Positions 12,667 through 25,572 of a stretch of 64,000 nt of DNA are shown piece by piece (the first letter of the stretch is position 1; each line of letters starts with the position of its first letter). This stretch comes from Leptobrachium leishanense. Its lineage: Eukaryota > Chordata > Amphibia > Anura > Megophryidae. The translations under genes were made by a program, and so were the position numbers. The DNA lies in the NCBI GenBank assembly GCA_009667805.1, contig CM019064.1, positions 379,313,120 to 379,377,119 on the forward strand, read 5' to 3'. Under the pieces are notes generated by a model. The model saw only the letters and a program-made list of their open reading frames with translations, did no database searches and was not told the origin of the DNA.

Positions 12667-12918
12667 CTGATAGGTGTCCCAAAAGTAATGTGTTGTTAGA
12701 TTGGTTTTGAAAGACTGAAGGCTCGGCGAGAGTTGAATGTTGCGAAGGATAGAGTTCCATAGATAGGGTGCGGCTCAGAAAAAGTGAGGGGTGCAGATAT
12801 ACAAAGATAATAATAAGAGATTATTTGATGAGCAAAATGACCTGGTTGAAACATATCTGCAGTTACAGTTACAAGTGTTTAAAAATCACTTACAATCTAA
12901 GAGGAGAGGGGTGACACA

Positions 12919-13206
12919 CTACGTGAGGGTAAATACAAGACCTGAAGTATCAGGGTGCATGTGGGCTGGGTGGGAAGATGGTGCAGGAAATGTACAGTGG
13001 GTGAATGATGGAGTGAGCTGATAGGCTTCTTTAAAGTAATGTGTTTTCAGAGACTTCTTGAAGGACTGGAGAGAAGAGGAGAGTCTAAATGTTGCTGGGG
13101 AGGGGGCAGCTCGGGAGAAAATCCTGAAGGAGGGAGTTAGGGTGGAAATAAGAGAAAAGATGTAGGCAGGGACATGTTTATGGAGAGCTTTGTATTTGAG
13201 GACCAT
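12919..13206 (-). pseudogene. L2-like LINE reverse transcriptase C-terminus remnant
   Basis: The minus-strand frame reads FRLSSSLQSFKKSLKTHYF, which matches the closing motif of L2/CR1-clade ORF2 proteins (an SLxSFKxxLKTHLF pattern). Upstream it reads HKHVPAYIFSLI and RAAPSPATFR. Nothing else of the protein is left. The surrounding LINE copy spans about 12791-13206 and is a second, adjacent copy of the fragment at 10676-12786. Confidence 0.6.
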
Positions 13207-13224
13207 TATATAAGATTATATATA

Positions 13225-14842
<1,618 letters not shown>

Positions 14843-14844
14843 TA

Positions 14845-16034
14845 TATATGCATAACATATAAAGTCAGACATTGTAAAGGAAAAATTATCAAGTGTGTTG
14901 ATAGGCTGAAAAAAGACATGCGTCCATCGGGTTCAGCCTCTCACACATCACCTACTGCTGTTGACCACAAAATTAATCATTTCAAAATCGAAGGAAAAGC
15001 ATGAAAAATACATCATATTAATCTGTTTAGAGATGATGCAATCTCCATAAAAAAATATTCATGTAAAAAGCTAAAATATAAACAGTCCCAAAGTCAGGTA
15101 AAGTATCTGCATTTTTTTAAGCTGCAGAGAGAAAATGTGACATAACACAAGTCAGTCTTAATCCTTTAGGAAGCCCTATAAATCGCTCTGTCTTTAAATA
15201 TTAAAAAAAAAAATTGAGTTTTGATCGGGTGTTTATATGTGCAGGTGCTGGGACTCTAGACTCAAAAATAAAATAAGCCACTCCACTTTTCCTCAGTGAC
15301 GTCTCTATTTTAGCAAAAGACTGGGTGAATTGAATAAAGAGCGCATTGACTATAGAAATGTTGCCAGGTGTGCTATTCTAAAATGTAGATATTGCCTCTA
15401 TCCCTTAATACATGATTAACAATAATGTGTGCAGCAAGTTTCATTAGGGTACACAACCAGGGAACATTTAAGAAAATAATTACACATGTAAAAAAAGACC
15501 AAAAACAACAAAAATGACCTATACATTCACTAAGCATCTAAAGTGGATTGACGTTCAGTCTGCGAGATCCAGTGAGGAAGTCTCTGCTCAAAAATCCTGA
15601 AAGTCACTACGAATCTGGCATCACGATCTCCTCCTCACCATTATAAAAGCTGTGACACACCGCAGGACTAAGCAGCGATGCGCAGATGTGCCCAGTCGAC
15701 GTGTCTTGATACTGTATGCTGCCTCACATTCGGACGCGTAGCCAAGTGCTCTGGGATGAAAACAGTGAACTTACACCAACCAGAGTGCGCGTATAAATTG
15801 TCACAACGATCATACGAGTGAGTTGATTGGTGGGAATTCTATTAACTCCACCTCCCTGCGCTCAACCTCACCTCTCACGCCAGCTGCCGCTTTCCCCCGG
15901 TCTGCCTCACATCACTTAGGACCGCACAAAATCACATGCGGTGTGTTACGAGCTTAAATGTAGGAATTTGCACTCGCTGGCAACATACGCACCATCCACG
16001 TCGTAGTCACGGTGAACAAACGAACATGAAATTC
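14845..16034. other. Intergenic, no repeat or gene recognised
   Basis: The right half (15640-15990) is less AT-rich, has scattered CpG and a TATAAAAG at about 15642, but no coherent open frame follows. I make no gene call. Confidence 0.4.
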
Positions 16035-16417
16035 GCTAAACGTGACTGAAAAATCTATTAATAAAGAAGCTTTTTGCTGCAGACTAAAAGAATAAACGGT
16101 TTATTAGATATTCGATAAAAACGTGAATATTTTTAACATTGAAACCTATGGGATTCGCCTGCATAAACCTGCCGAATGAAACCACCGAACAGCAGGGCAT
16201 TTCACTGACATTTCACTGCTGTTCGGTGTTCTCTGAATAGATTAAGCATTGCTTCTCTATGGGGGATTTCACTGCTGTCAAACAAGCACCGTACTTGCTG
16301 GCAATTCGTCAAAATTAGGCAAACTGCCTGCTCTCTGAGTAGCCAAATGGCCCCGTACGGGGAAATTCCCTGTTCGGTGCCATTTTGGGGCCAGATCGGC
16401 TCTCTCTGAATAACCCG
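16035..16417. mobile_element. Family A transposon, truncated right half
   Basis: The sequence matches the right half of the family A copies: the GCTTTTTGCTGCAGA stretch, AATAAACGGTTTATTAGATA, CATTGAAACCTATGGGATTC, and a right end TCTCTCTGAATAACCC. The left half and left terminus are missing. Confidence 0.7.
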
Positions 16418-16508
16418 TATTATCTCTGTAAAAAAGTCAGCTTCAGTTGAACAAATATAACCATACAAATATATAGAGTTATGGCCATTTAACCCTAACT
16501 TTACTTAA

Positions 16509-16837
16509 CCCGTTAACGCTGCAGGACGTTCCATGACGTCCTGGCGGCAGGCGGTCTTTGAAGACACGGGGCGTACATGTACACCCCGCTGTCTTCAATG
16601 GGACCGCCTTGGCCCCTCCCCGAAGCCTGCGCGCGCTGACTTGTGGTGCGCGTCATTGGCTGGAAAGGGACGGCCTGAAATCAAGCTGTCCCCTGCAGCC
16701 AATGACGCGCACTGCACGCCGGCTGCGGGGAGGGCTCAGAATCAGTGCCGCGTGACGGCAGCTGTCGGCGAGACGTACCTGTACGCCTCGTCGGTGAAAT
16801 CAACCCCTTAAGGGCGCCACCCCTGTGTCCTTAAGGG
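16509..16837. mobile_element. GC-rich TTAA-flanked MITE
   Basis: TTAA lies at 16505-16508 and 16838-16841. The ends are CCCGTTAACG on the left and CTTAAGGG on the right, so both read CCC inward. The interior is GC-rich and partly palindromic, including GGACGTTCCATGACGTCC. It has no coding capacity. The end structure fits a piggyBac-like element, but this is inference. Confidence 0.55.
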
Positions 16838-16841
16838 TTAA

Positions 16842-17307
16842 ACTTGTTTTATTGAGCAAAAGTAAACAGTGGTTTCCGTTTTTTTTTTATCAAGGAATAG
16901 CAATGTAAATATGTTTTTTTAATGTGATAAAATTGATCTGTTAGGTTGCAGTCCCTTTATACTCAGAAAACACCACCATTTTCTATTTTAGGAAAACAAA
17001 AAACTATGTCAATACATAAAATGTAAATATAAATTAATAAAGTAAATAAAATTTGCAATACAGAATTAAAGGTACACTCCAGGGGAAAAAAATGGAGGTG
17101 GGAGGGGGGCTAAATATTTACTGCACCCCCCAACCACATCCATTTGCATTCTAGAGCGCAACAATCATACTTTTTTCTCCCCAACAACTGGCCCCCCCTT
17201 CCGTTCTTAACGCCCCTTTTTCCTTTGAAGCAGAGCTGTCAGTAGGCTGGATGCTTGCTCAAGCACCCAGGCATTCCGATGCCTCTCGATGCAAGCGCAT
17301 TAAGAGG
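16842..17307. other. Intergenic, no gene recognised
   Basis: AT-rich on the left and C-rich near 17140-17220. A TTAAAGGTACACTCCAGG near 17067 resembles one end of another TTAA-type MITE, but I find no matching second end. Confidence 0.3.
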
Positions 17308-17315
17308 TATAAGCT

Positions 17316-17440
17316 CAGGGATCAGCAACCTTGGCCCTTCAGATGTTTTGAAACTACATCTCCCATGATACTCAGCTATTCTTAGTTTGGCTGTATCTCT
17401 AGGGAGATGTTATTTGTAGCGCCAAAGATGCTGACCTCTG
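17316..17440. mobile_element. hAT-type MITE, 125 bp
   Basis: The ends are CAGGGATCAGCAACCTTGGC and its imperfect complement GCCAAAGATGCTGACCTCTG. The flanks TATAAGCT (17308-17315) and CATTAGCT (17441-17448) match at 6 of 8 bases, as expected of an old 8-bp duplication. A diverged relative is seen at about 825-985. Confidence 0.65.
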
Positions 17441-17448
17441 CATTAGCT

Positions 17449-18004
17449 GGTCAGGCATGCACAAAGCTGTACATTACTGACCTAAACCCTGGAAGGCTGA
17501 CCAGCTCAGGGTGATTGACAGCTTTCTGGGCAGGGTGGTTCACAATGCTTACAAGGCTGAATCAGCCCTATGGGCACAGAAAAGGGGGGCATGGGGAGAC
17601 CAATCATCGGGCCTTAACAGATTCAAACTCCTTAATGTTCTTGCTGTCTGGAGTGTCCAATTTTGTTTTTCTTTGTAATTTATGCAGCCATATATATTGT
17701 AAATATTATAGACGCCCAATGAAGTCATGGCTCTGTTTTGAAGCAATGCACCTGCATGGACTATTTGCATTTTTCAAATTCTTACCTACAAAAAACATAT
17801 TTTCTCTGCCCATAGGATCCCTCAATCATCTGTAATCTCTGTTTAAACAAAAGTCCTTTGTTTGTTCCTATTAAGGGTATAACAGGAAGGCCAGGCAGAG
17901 ATCGTCCTCCAGATTTCAGCTATGCCTTGGAGAATAGGGCATATTATCCTCCTTTATCCTATAAATTGGAGAAGGATGAAAGACTGAGGTCACCCTGCAG
18001 TGAC
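17449..18004. other. Intergenic, nothing recognised
   Basis: No coherent coding frame, repeat end or RNA gene is visible. Confidence 0.35.
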
Positions 18005-18343
18005 TTAAAGGGTTATTCAAAGAGCGCTGAACTTGCCACTGAGTTGCATCAAACGGTGGATTTCACCGTACGGTGCAATTTCGTGGCAGTTTCACTATTC
18101 AGAAAACTGTCAGTTTGCCAAATACTGGCAAACTGACAGTGAAATATGGTGCAGTTCGTCACAGACTGCCGCAATTCGGCAGCATCGAAATTTTCTCATA
18201 GAGAAGTAATGGTTAATCTATTTGAAAGATGACGAACTGCACCGGAATGTCAGTGAAATGCCTTGATATTTGGTGGTTCAGTTCGACATGTTTAAACAGG
18301 CGAATCCCGTGGGATTCAATGTAAAAAAAATAGTATCATTTTT

Positions 18344-18769
18344 AGGCTGGGGTCAGACGAACGCAGCGCGAACGCACGTGCAGCCGCACTTTATCACGGC
18401 CGCAGTAGCAGCAAATGACGTCCAATGACGGGCAATATACAGACGGGCAATATACGGCCGCATGAAAGTCCAGCCGCGCAATGCAAGCAGCAAATAAACA
18501 CATTTTTTCGAGAACGTGATACCGCTAGTACTGACGTACAGAGTGCGCTGCGTCCGCTAGCGGCGTGTGTGCGTGATTAGGAGACGTCAGACGCTGCTAA
18601 TGTCCGGCCAACATAACGTCCAGACGCAAAAAGGTGATCCATACAAAATCACGCACGAAAATGCGCATCGTATGACCGCTATCGCGTATTCCGTGAAAAA
18701 ATATGTCCATTCGTTCAAACGCACTTTTTCACGGACGATGCGAAAAATGCGTTAGTCTGACCCTAGCCT
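18344..18769. mobile_element. Family B CpG-rich MITE, copy 1
   Basis: Begins AGGCTGGGGTCAGACGAACG and ends GTTAGTCTGACCCTAGCCT as an imperfect inverted repeat. The interior is CpG-rich and includes AATCACGC and TTTTTCACGGA blocks shared with the other family B copies. It carries no gene. Confidence 0.8.
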
Positions 18770-18830
18770 TATTAATTTTTTTTATTCAACCGTTTATTCT
18801 TTTCAGTTTCAGCAAAAAGCTTTTTTTAAC

Positions 18831-19008
18831 AGGGTTATTCAGAGAGAGGAGAAAACAAAGAGAATGACTGGAGAAGTGAAAATTCTAGGTCAAAATAGCC
18901 GTTTTGTAAAGTGAGATAAATGGGAGAATTTTTCTGGTTTGGCTATTTTAACCTTGAATTTTCACTTCTCCAGTCATTCTCCTGGTTTTCACCTCTCTGA
19001 ATAACCTT
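18831..19008. mobile_element. Family C palindromic MITE, copy 1
   Basis: An almost full-length palindrome of about 180 bp: AGGGTTATTCAGAGAG and GAGAATGACTGGAGAAGTGA on the left, complemented on the right. The last bases match the family A ends, so the same enzyme may have moved both. Copies also lie at 30491 and 51742. Confidence 0.75.
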
Positions 19009-19418
19009 GAAAGATTTTTCTTTTTTTTTTTTTAGGCAAAAATTTTGATTCCCTTTTTCTAATGGTGTTTTTTCTTATTCTGTAACAGACCTTTGTATTC
19101 ATTTTCGTAGGACCGTTTTCATTATGTCCACACATTTGCATGCACTTTTATTGTTTTAAATGCCTTTTAAAAATAGCAGAGATTTGTTTTTTTGTTTTTT
19201 ACAGAAGTTCGGCAACATTCGGTGCTCTTCAGCAGCGTTCGGCAGTCAGTGGCGGTGTTTGGCAGGCTGATCGGCAGTGTCTGTCGACTTCATGTTTGGA
19301 CCCTGTGAACTCACCGTAGGGTCATAGAACTGGAATCGCCGAAGCGCAACAAAGTGTGCCGAACGAGAAAGCCCCGAAATTTCACTGAAATTTCGGTGCT
19401 TTCTGAATAACCCTTTTA

Positions 19419-20188
19419 TTCTACAAAGGTCCTCCCAAAGGTGAATCTGCTCAGTTTGGTTAATGCACCAACTATAGTGTCTATTCAAAATGCATGCAAT
19501 TTCTAGTGCAGCCAAGAAAGCAACAATAAAACCAGTACCTTGAAATTAGAAGCCGGAACATATTTTATAGTACAATTTGAAGGTATGCATTGAGTTGCCT
19601 TGGAAAATAAATTGACTATCATCAGCATTAACCGACTGAGCCTTCTTACTAGCAACAAAAGGGCATTTTGGGATCTTCCTGAAGGAAATTCAGTCGGTAG
19701 AAAGATGGAGATAGCAATGTGTCTTGCCATAAGCACTCGAAAATTGGAGTTTAATATGAAATATGATGGAAATAGGGCAGTGCTTGGCCGTCCTTAGTAG
19801 ACATTAACCTGCCAGAGCTTTCGGATTTTTATAACCAGCATGTAATTATGCCATTAATTTCTGTATCCGTACGTGTTGTGTGTAGGTAACCAGAAGACAT
19901 GCCACAGCAACCCGGCTCTGAGGCATTATTTGTATTAGTTGTGAGAGAGGAGGGAAAGGCGCGTTCTGCACAGCAATTTTATTGTGCATACACTGGATGA
20001 CAATTTAATTGCTAACGATCTGAGAAATTGCTAGGTGTATTTCACATTCACATCAGTGATTGATCTGGAATTGTCATCCGTGCCACATATAATTAATGTA
20101 ATTTAATTTTTATAGGAGAAAAGCATCCTTTGAAGATATGTGTCACAAAAAAAGTCACATGGTCACTGGGTGGAAATTACAAAGATTC
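19419..20188. other. Intergenic; possible conserved non-coding stretch
   Basis: No gene or repeat is found. From about 19960 to 20110 the sequence is non-repetitive and holds several TAATTA/CAATTTAATTG homeodomain-type motifs. This makes it a weak candidate for a conserved regulatory element. Confidence 0.25.
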
Positions 20189-20190
20189 TA

Positions 20191-21438
20191 CACAATATTG
20201 CCAAAAGTATTCGCTCACCTGCCTTGACTTGCATATGAACTTAAGTGATATCCCATTCCTAATCTATAGGGTCCAATATGACGTTGGTCCACCCTTTACA
20301 GCTATGACAGCTTCAACTCTTCTGGGAAGGCTGTCCACAAGGTTTAGGAGTGTGTTTATGGGAATTTTTGACGATTCTTCCAGAAGCGCATATGTGAGGT
20401 CACACACTGATGTTGGACGAGAAGGCCTGGCTCTCAGTCTCCGCTCTAATTCATCCTAAAGGTGTTCTATCGGGATGAGGTCAGGACTCTGTGCAGGCCA
20501 GTCAAGTTCATCCACACCAGACTCTGTCATCCATGTCTTTATGGACCTTGCTTTGTGCACTGGTGCACAGTCGTGTTGGAAGAGGAAGGGGCCAGCTCCA
20601 AATTGTTCCCACAAAGTTGGGAGCATGGAATTGTCCAAAATGTCTTGGTATGCTGAAGCATTCAGAGTTCCTTTCACTGGAACTAAGGGGCCAAGCCCAG
20701 CTCCTGAAAAACAACCCCACACCACAATCCCCCCTCCACCAAACTTTACACTTGGCACAATGCAGTCAGACAAGTACCGTTCTCCTGGCAACTGCCAAAC
20801 CCAGACTCGTCCATCAGATTGCCAGATGGAGAAGCGCGATTTGTCACTCCAGGGAACGCGTCTCCACTGCTCTAGAATCCAGTGGCGGTGTGCTTTACAC
20901 CACTGCACCCGACGCTTTGCATTGCACTTGGTGATGTATGGCTTGGATGCAGCTGCTCGGCCATGGAAACCCATTCCTTGAAGCTCTCTGCGCACTGTTC
21001 TTGAGCTAATCTGAAGGTCACATGAAGTTTGGAGGTCTGTAGCGATTGACTCTGCAGAAATTTGGCGACCTCTTCGCACTATGCGCCTCAGCATCCGCTG
21101 ACCCCGCTCCGTCAGTTTACGTGGCCTACCACTTCGTGGCTGAGTTGCTGTCGTTCCCAAACACTTCCACGTTCTTATAATACAGCTGACAGTTGACTGT
21201 GCAATATTTAGGAGCGAGGAAATTTCACGACTGGATTTGTTGCACAGGTGGCATCCTATCACAGATCCACGCTGGAATTCACTGAGCTCCTGAGAGCGAC
21301 CCATTCTTTCACAAATGTTTGTAAAAACAGTCTGCATGCCTAGGTGCTTGATTTTATATACCTGTGGCTATGGAAGTGATTGGAACACCTGATTCTGATT
21401 ATTTGGATGGGTGAGCGAATACTTTTGGCAATATAGTG
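20191..21438 (-). mobile_element. Tc1-type transposon, second family
   Basis: Inverted ends CACAATATTGCCAAAAGTAT on the left and ATACTTTTGGCAATATAGTG on the right, flanked by TA at 20189-20190 and 21439-21440. At 1.25 kb it is full length, but the transposase gene has a premature stop. Confidence 0.93.
20456..21337 (-). pseudogene. Tc1-type transposase truncated by a nonsense mutation
   Basis: The frame starts at the ATG at 21337; an in-frame ATG 11 codons on ([13 protein letters not shown]) looks like the family's usual start. A paired-like DNA-binding region with a GRPRKL motif (residues 70-75) is followed by the catalytic core. The triad is D165 (PWSDKSRF, where relatives have WSDES), D256 (FQHDCAPVH) and E291 (LIPIEHL), spaced DD34E. 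The next codon is TAG, where relatives have TGG (Trp). The reading frame stays open beyond it (DELERRLRARPSRPTSV), so about 50-60 residues are lost through a single base change. Confidence 0.9.
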
Positions 21439-21559
21439 TATCTTTTGGTCTGTTTAGTATAAATTTCACGTAGCGCCAACATGGAAAATATACTTCTAGT
21501 GTTCACAACAGTTATACATGTGATAAAAGAGGAAGAACTACTAAGTTAGCGAACTCTTA

Positions 21560-21773
21560 TTAATGAACGTTGCAGGGGTTTCTCTACATCCATTGCAGTG
21601 TTATCTTGTCGATGTCATTTTGGTGTCCGTTGCAACAATGCGTTGCCCGTACGTGAAAAAGTGCGCACGTGCTTTGTGTGTTGTTCTCTGCTGATGCCTT
21701 TGAAAAGCTACGACGGACAGCAAACAGTGCAGTCAGACGGATGCGAAAAGTGCGCTTGTGTGACCGCAGCCTA
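21560..21773. mobile_element. Family B-like MITE, right-end fragment
   Basis: CpG-rich sequence with GTACGTGAAAAAGTGCGCAC and an end TGTGACCGCAGCCT resembling family B. The left end is missing or unrecognisable. Confidence 0.4.
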
Positions 21774-22022
21774 AGGCCGGTGCACACGAGCGTGGAAGGA
21801 ACGTCCGTGAGAGTGGAAGTTCCTTCCACTCGATGCAGCCACTGGTGCGCTCGCGTGCTTTGCAGCCCCGTTGACGCGCGTCTAGCGTTTCAACGGAGAG
21901 GCTTTCTGGGCGGATTTCGTGCGCGCGCACAAACGTGTGACTGGCCCCATCGCAGCATCACATGGCTGCGACGGGTGCCGGTAAGTACGGGCGCACCAGG
22001 TGCGCTCATGTGCCCTCGGCCT
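21774..22022. mobile_element. CpG-rich MITE related to family B (AGGCCGGTGCACAC ends)
   Basis: Begins AGGCCGGTGCACACGAGCG and ends TGCGCTCATGTGCCCTCGGCCT-like, as inverted ends, between CTA and AAG. A likely relative is the nested element at 31868-32142. Confidence 0.6.
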
Positions 22023-22023
22023 A

Positions 22024-22489
22024 AGGCTAAATGTCAGATGAACGCAGTCTGAGTGCACTCTGTGTGCGTGCATAACAGACATACGTACTGATGGAAGACA
22101 CTGTAGACACCACACGGTCCGTTTTTTTTAACGGATGTAGAAAACAAAGGGAAATATGGGAATCAAAATTTATTGAAATTAAATGACAGGTACAGACAGC
22201 CAGACCAAAAAATCTGAGCTATAACGTGATGGACATCGCAAATGAGCTGCGTCTGATGTCGCGTCATCATGCATGCAGGTTGCTATGCGGATGCGTCGCA
22301 CTCTTGGTCTCCATTGTAGCGCTTTTACGTCAAGGCCTAAAAGGCGTCCGTTGCCACCTGTGTGGTGCGTACGCACTTCGGTGCGCACGTACTTCGTGTG
22401 TTGGTCTCTATTGATCATCTAATGCTATGACGGACATTAAACTGTGCGGAGACACGGACGTGATGACTGCGTTCATCTGACGCTAGCCT
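22024..22489. mobile_element. Family B MITE, diverged copy
   Basis: Inverted ends AGGCTAAATGTCAGATGAACG and CGTTCATCTGACGCTAGCCT. CpG-rich and non-coding, it abuts the preceding MITE directly. Confidence 0.7.
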
Positions 22490-22550
22490 AAGTGTGCAAT
22501 AGGTCTGGAGATAAAGATTTGGGTGCCTTTGTCTGATCCCTTTAACTCTA

Positions 22551-22977
22551 AGGCTAGGGTCAGACGAACGCATTTTCGCGTTGTCTGTGAAAAAGTGCGT
22601 TCGAACGAATGGACGCATTTTTTCACGGAGTACGTGATAGCGGTCATACGATGCGCATTTGCATCCGTGATTTTGTACGGATCATCAATAAAACACTTTG
22701 TGCATCTGGACGTTATGTTGGCCGGACATTAGCAGTGTCTGACATCTCCAAATCACGCACACACGCCTCTAGCGGATGCAGCGCACTCTGTACAACCGTA
22801 CTAGAGGTTTTACGTTCTCGACAAAATGCGTTCGTTTTCCACTTGCGTTGCGCAGCCGGACTTTTGTGCGACCGTACTTCGTATATTGGCCATCATTGCC
22901 CGGCATTTGCTGCTACTACGGCCGTGATTAAGTGCGCCTGCACGCGCGTTCGCACTGCGCTCGTCTGACCCTAGCCT
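22551..22977. mobile_element. Family B MITE, copy 2
   Basis: Ends AGGCTAGGGTCAGACGAACG and TCGTCTGACCCTAGCCT, with TA/TAA on both sides. It is close in sequence and in the same orientation to the copy at 53160-53587. CpG-rich, without genes. Confidence 0.85.
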
Positions 22978-22980
22978 AAG

Positions 22981-24700
22981 TGAGACTTTGGGTTTACGTT
23001 TAGGTTTCTTTTGAAATCCACCGAAAATGGTATGAAGACGTGTTCATGACAAGACATCATCTATGGCAGTCAAATGTGCCTGCCCCTGCAGCGTCTATCT
23101 TGACTCCATGAAGCCCTATGGACTCAAGGAGACAACACCAGCAGCAGCTGCAACGCCACTGCCGGTATTTGTGAGCGGCTCCCAAATATTCCAACTCAAT
23201 CCACTAATACAGGGCCTGGGTCGGAACAGAACTGGTTACAGGAAGCCACTAATGGGCATCGGTTTGTGGAGATATTTTCCCTTACTGGCACCCTGTTGCC
23301 GAAGGGGTCAGAATAGAGGCTGCGGTTTTCCTTAATTATTGCATTGTGACAACTCTGCTGGACTGAGTTCACTAACGATGAAGATTAATTAATAGATTTA
23401 CTAAGAGGTGAAATGCTGGAGAATATAATCTGTAGGTGGCAAGCATTTTTATGGGGTCTGTTGGATGGAGTAAACTCCAGAGATTAGTACAGAATGTTTC
23501 CCCTGACCTTTGGCTGCTGTTGAGTCTTATCACTTAGTAAATCTTGCTCTGTGAATGCTGTTTTATCACAGATGATGGTTATATAATACTGGAAGAGCAG
23601 ATGTTTTTGTAAAGTGGAATGGAAAATGAATGGTGCTGACTGATGCAGAGCAGGGATACACCTCAACATTATTGCTGACAACATTCTATGCTCCATTTGG
23701 CAATATACTTTGTAAGCATGTGCAGACATCTCTAAATTAGAGCAAATTACTATGTTTTATTTATCGGAATTTTCTGTGACATCACATGAGGAAATCACAG
23801 AGAATGACACAAAGCAATACAAATAGAAGACTGTGAAACATGAACAATGACAAAGTGCCTAAAAGGAGACAAAACTTCCATGGAAAGAGTTAATTTGTTA
23901 AATGTACAGAGCAGTTATTTTTCATCGTTTCATCCAACAGCACATTGATAAGGAAAAAATGTCAAGGCGCACCAGCAGTTTTTATAAGGGTATATTTTAT
24001 TATTTTAAAAAATGATTATAAAGATGTTAAGTTTGTATTTAAAGTTATAGTCCATAACACATCAACCCTTTGAGCCATTGCTTCATCACACCCACATGTT
24101 ATCAGTGCCCTGTTATTCATTCGCCTTATTCTGCCACTGCACACCTAAGGACCATTTACCACACACCGGTGTGCCACAGCTCAATGGCTGACGGTCCCAG
24201 GTGTAGATGATAAACCCTGATGTGTGATACGCAACAATTTAAAAAAGATTAAAATATAATCATCCATGTGATCTATGCTGTTTTGAATGAATCATTTTAG
24301 GTTGTGGACTGGCATGTTGGAAAGGGTTAAGTAAGACTTGGCAGGTGAGCTAGGAATGCAAGAGTTAATTGGCTTCCACATGCGTTCGGTTGAACCTTGC
24401 ATGGAATGCATTATGAAGAGACGGATTCCCTCCTGAATAGGTCTCTTTATACCTCCTTCTTGGAAGGATGCCAGCCTCGGGGAAATGGTTCATTAAACAT
24501 GGGGTTGGGGTGGATCCTCACAGAAACATTGTGCCACTCAATATTTGGGAGATGAGGAGGAGGGCTTGATGAATTCTAATCTCACAATGTTTGCTGACAG
24601 AAAATAAGAACTTGGATCTGTTGCTTTTAAAAATGTACTTATCAGTTCTCATTGTCCATTGTCGGCATAAGGTTGGAGGAGCTCTTATCCCAGCCAAGAC
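22981..24700. other. Intergenic, no gene recognised
   Basis: About 1.7 kb with no recognised transposon ends, coherent exon or RNA gene. It is one of the longest unassigned stretches of the window. Confidence 0.4.
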
Positions 24701-24703
24701 TAA

Positions 24704-25569
24704 AGGGGTTACTCTCTCATTCTCTGCACTTTGGGCAATCAAATTTCCCCACTCTGTGGTATATTCAGCATTCACCGTGGGGTCCCCGGAGTGCAGAGAT
24801 GAAACTCAAAAATCCACCGATAAACCGCTGGAAAATCTCATCCGATACAATATCGGATCACTCGAACCGCTGCAAAAAAGCACGTTGAACACGTCCGGAA
24901 AAAGCCGACGATCCGGAGCTCACAGCGCTGACCAGCCGCTGGAAAAAGCCGACGATCCGGAGCCCACAGCGCTGACCAGCCGCCGGAAAAAGCCAACAAG
25001 CTGACGAACGGGGTAAAAAAATAAAAAACAATTGAAAGTGTAAAAATTTAAATGTTGTTTGCAAAATACTACTGAACGAAAATTTCTGGCATTAACTTAT
25101 AAGGTCCTATGAATGATAATAAAAAGGTCTGTTACAGAAAAAAGAAAAAAACGCTTTTTAAAAAAAATAATGAAATTTTTTTGCCAAAAAAATGCCGAAA
25201 AGATCCTAAACAATAAATAAAGAAACTTTATGCTGCAGATTAAAATAATAAACAGTTTATTAGATATTGACTAAAAACGGGAATATTAACATTGAAGCCT
25301 ATGGGATTCGCCTGGTTAAACCTACTGAATGAAACCACCGAACAGCAGCGCATTTCTCTGTCATTTCACTGCTGTTCGTTGTTCTGTGAATAGATTAACC
25401 ATTGCTTCTCTATGGGGAGTTCACTGCTGTCGAAGTACTTGTTGGCAATTCAACAAAATTTGGCGAACTGCCTGCTCTCTAAACAGCCGAATGGCCAGGA
25501 AATTTCACTGTACGGGGAGATTCACTGGTGCCATTTTGGGACCAGATCGGCTCTTTCTAAATAACCCTG
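24704..25569. mobile_element. Family A transposon, copy
   Basis: Left end AGGGGTTACTCTCTCATTCT and right end TCTTTCTAAATAACCCTG, with TAA at 24701-24703 and 25570-25572. The interior follows the family A order (AACTACTGAACGAAAATTTC-like, TTATGCTGCAGATTAAAATA, TATGGGATTCGCCTG). There is no transposase gene. An internal tandem of about 54 bp occurs near 24897-24990 (two GACGATCCGGAGC(T/C)CACAGC units). Confidence 0.75.
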
Positions 25570-25572
25570 TAA

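Larger units (their letters stand above)
10676..12786 (-). mobile_element. L2-like LINE 3' fragment split by a hAT element
   Basis: The left part (10676-10943) begins TATAAAGCGACAACATATCT and has the GTGCTGTACAATGGGTAAGC stretch typical of these LINE ends in antisense. The right part resumes at 12667 after the hAT insertion and runs to about 12786. The second copy at 12791-13206 and the fragment at 44680-46540 align with it. Edges are approximate. Confidence 0.6.
18008..19415. mobile_element. Family A transposon with two nested MITEs
   Basis: The ends AAGGGTTATTC and GAATAACCCTT are inverted, and TTA is duplicated at 18005-18007 and 19416-19418. The interior shares the family A blocks (AGGCGAATCCCGTGGGATTC, CCGTTTATTCTTTTCAG) and a CATTCGGTGCTCTTC-type right arm. 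A family B MITE (18344-18769) and a palindromic family C MITE (18831-19008) were inserted later. No transposase is present. Confidence 0.75.

Noticed and set aside
15640..15990. Promoter with TATAAAAG and CpG
   Set aside because: No open frame or transcribed feature follows, and a TATA-like word is expected by chance in AT-rich DNA.
20475..20981. 168-codon plus-strand frame
   Set aside because: It lies antisense to the Tc1 transposase and has no independent motif.
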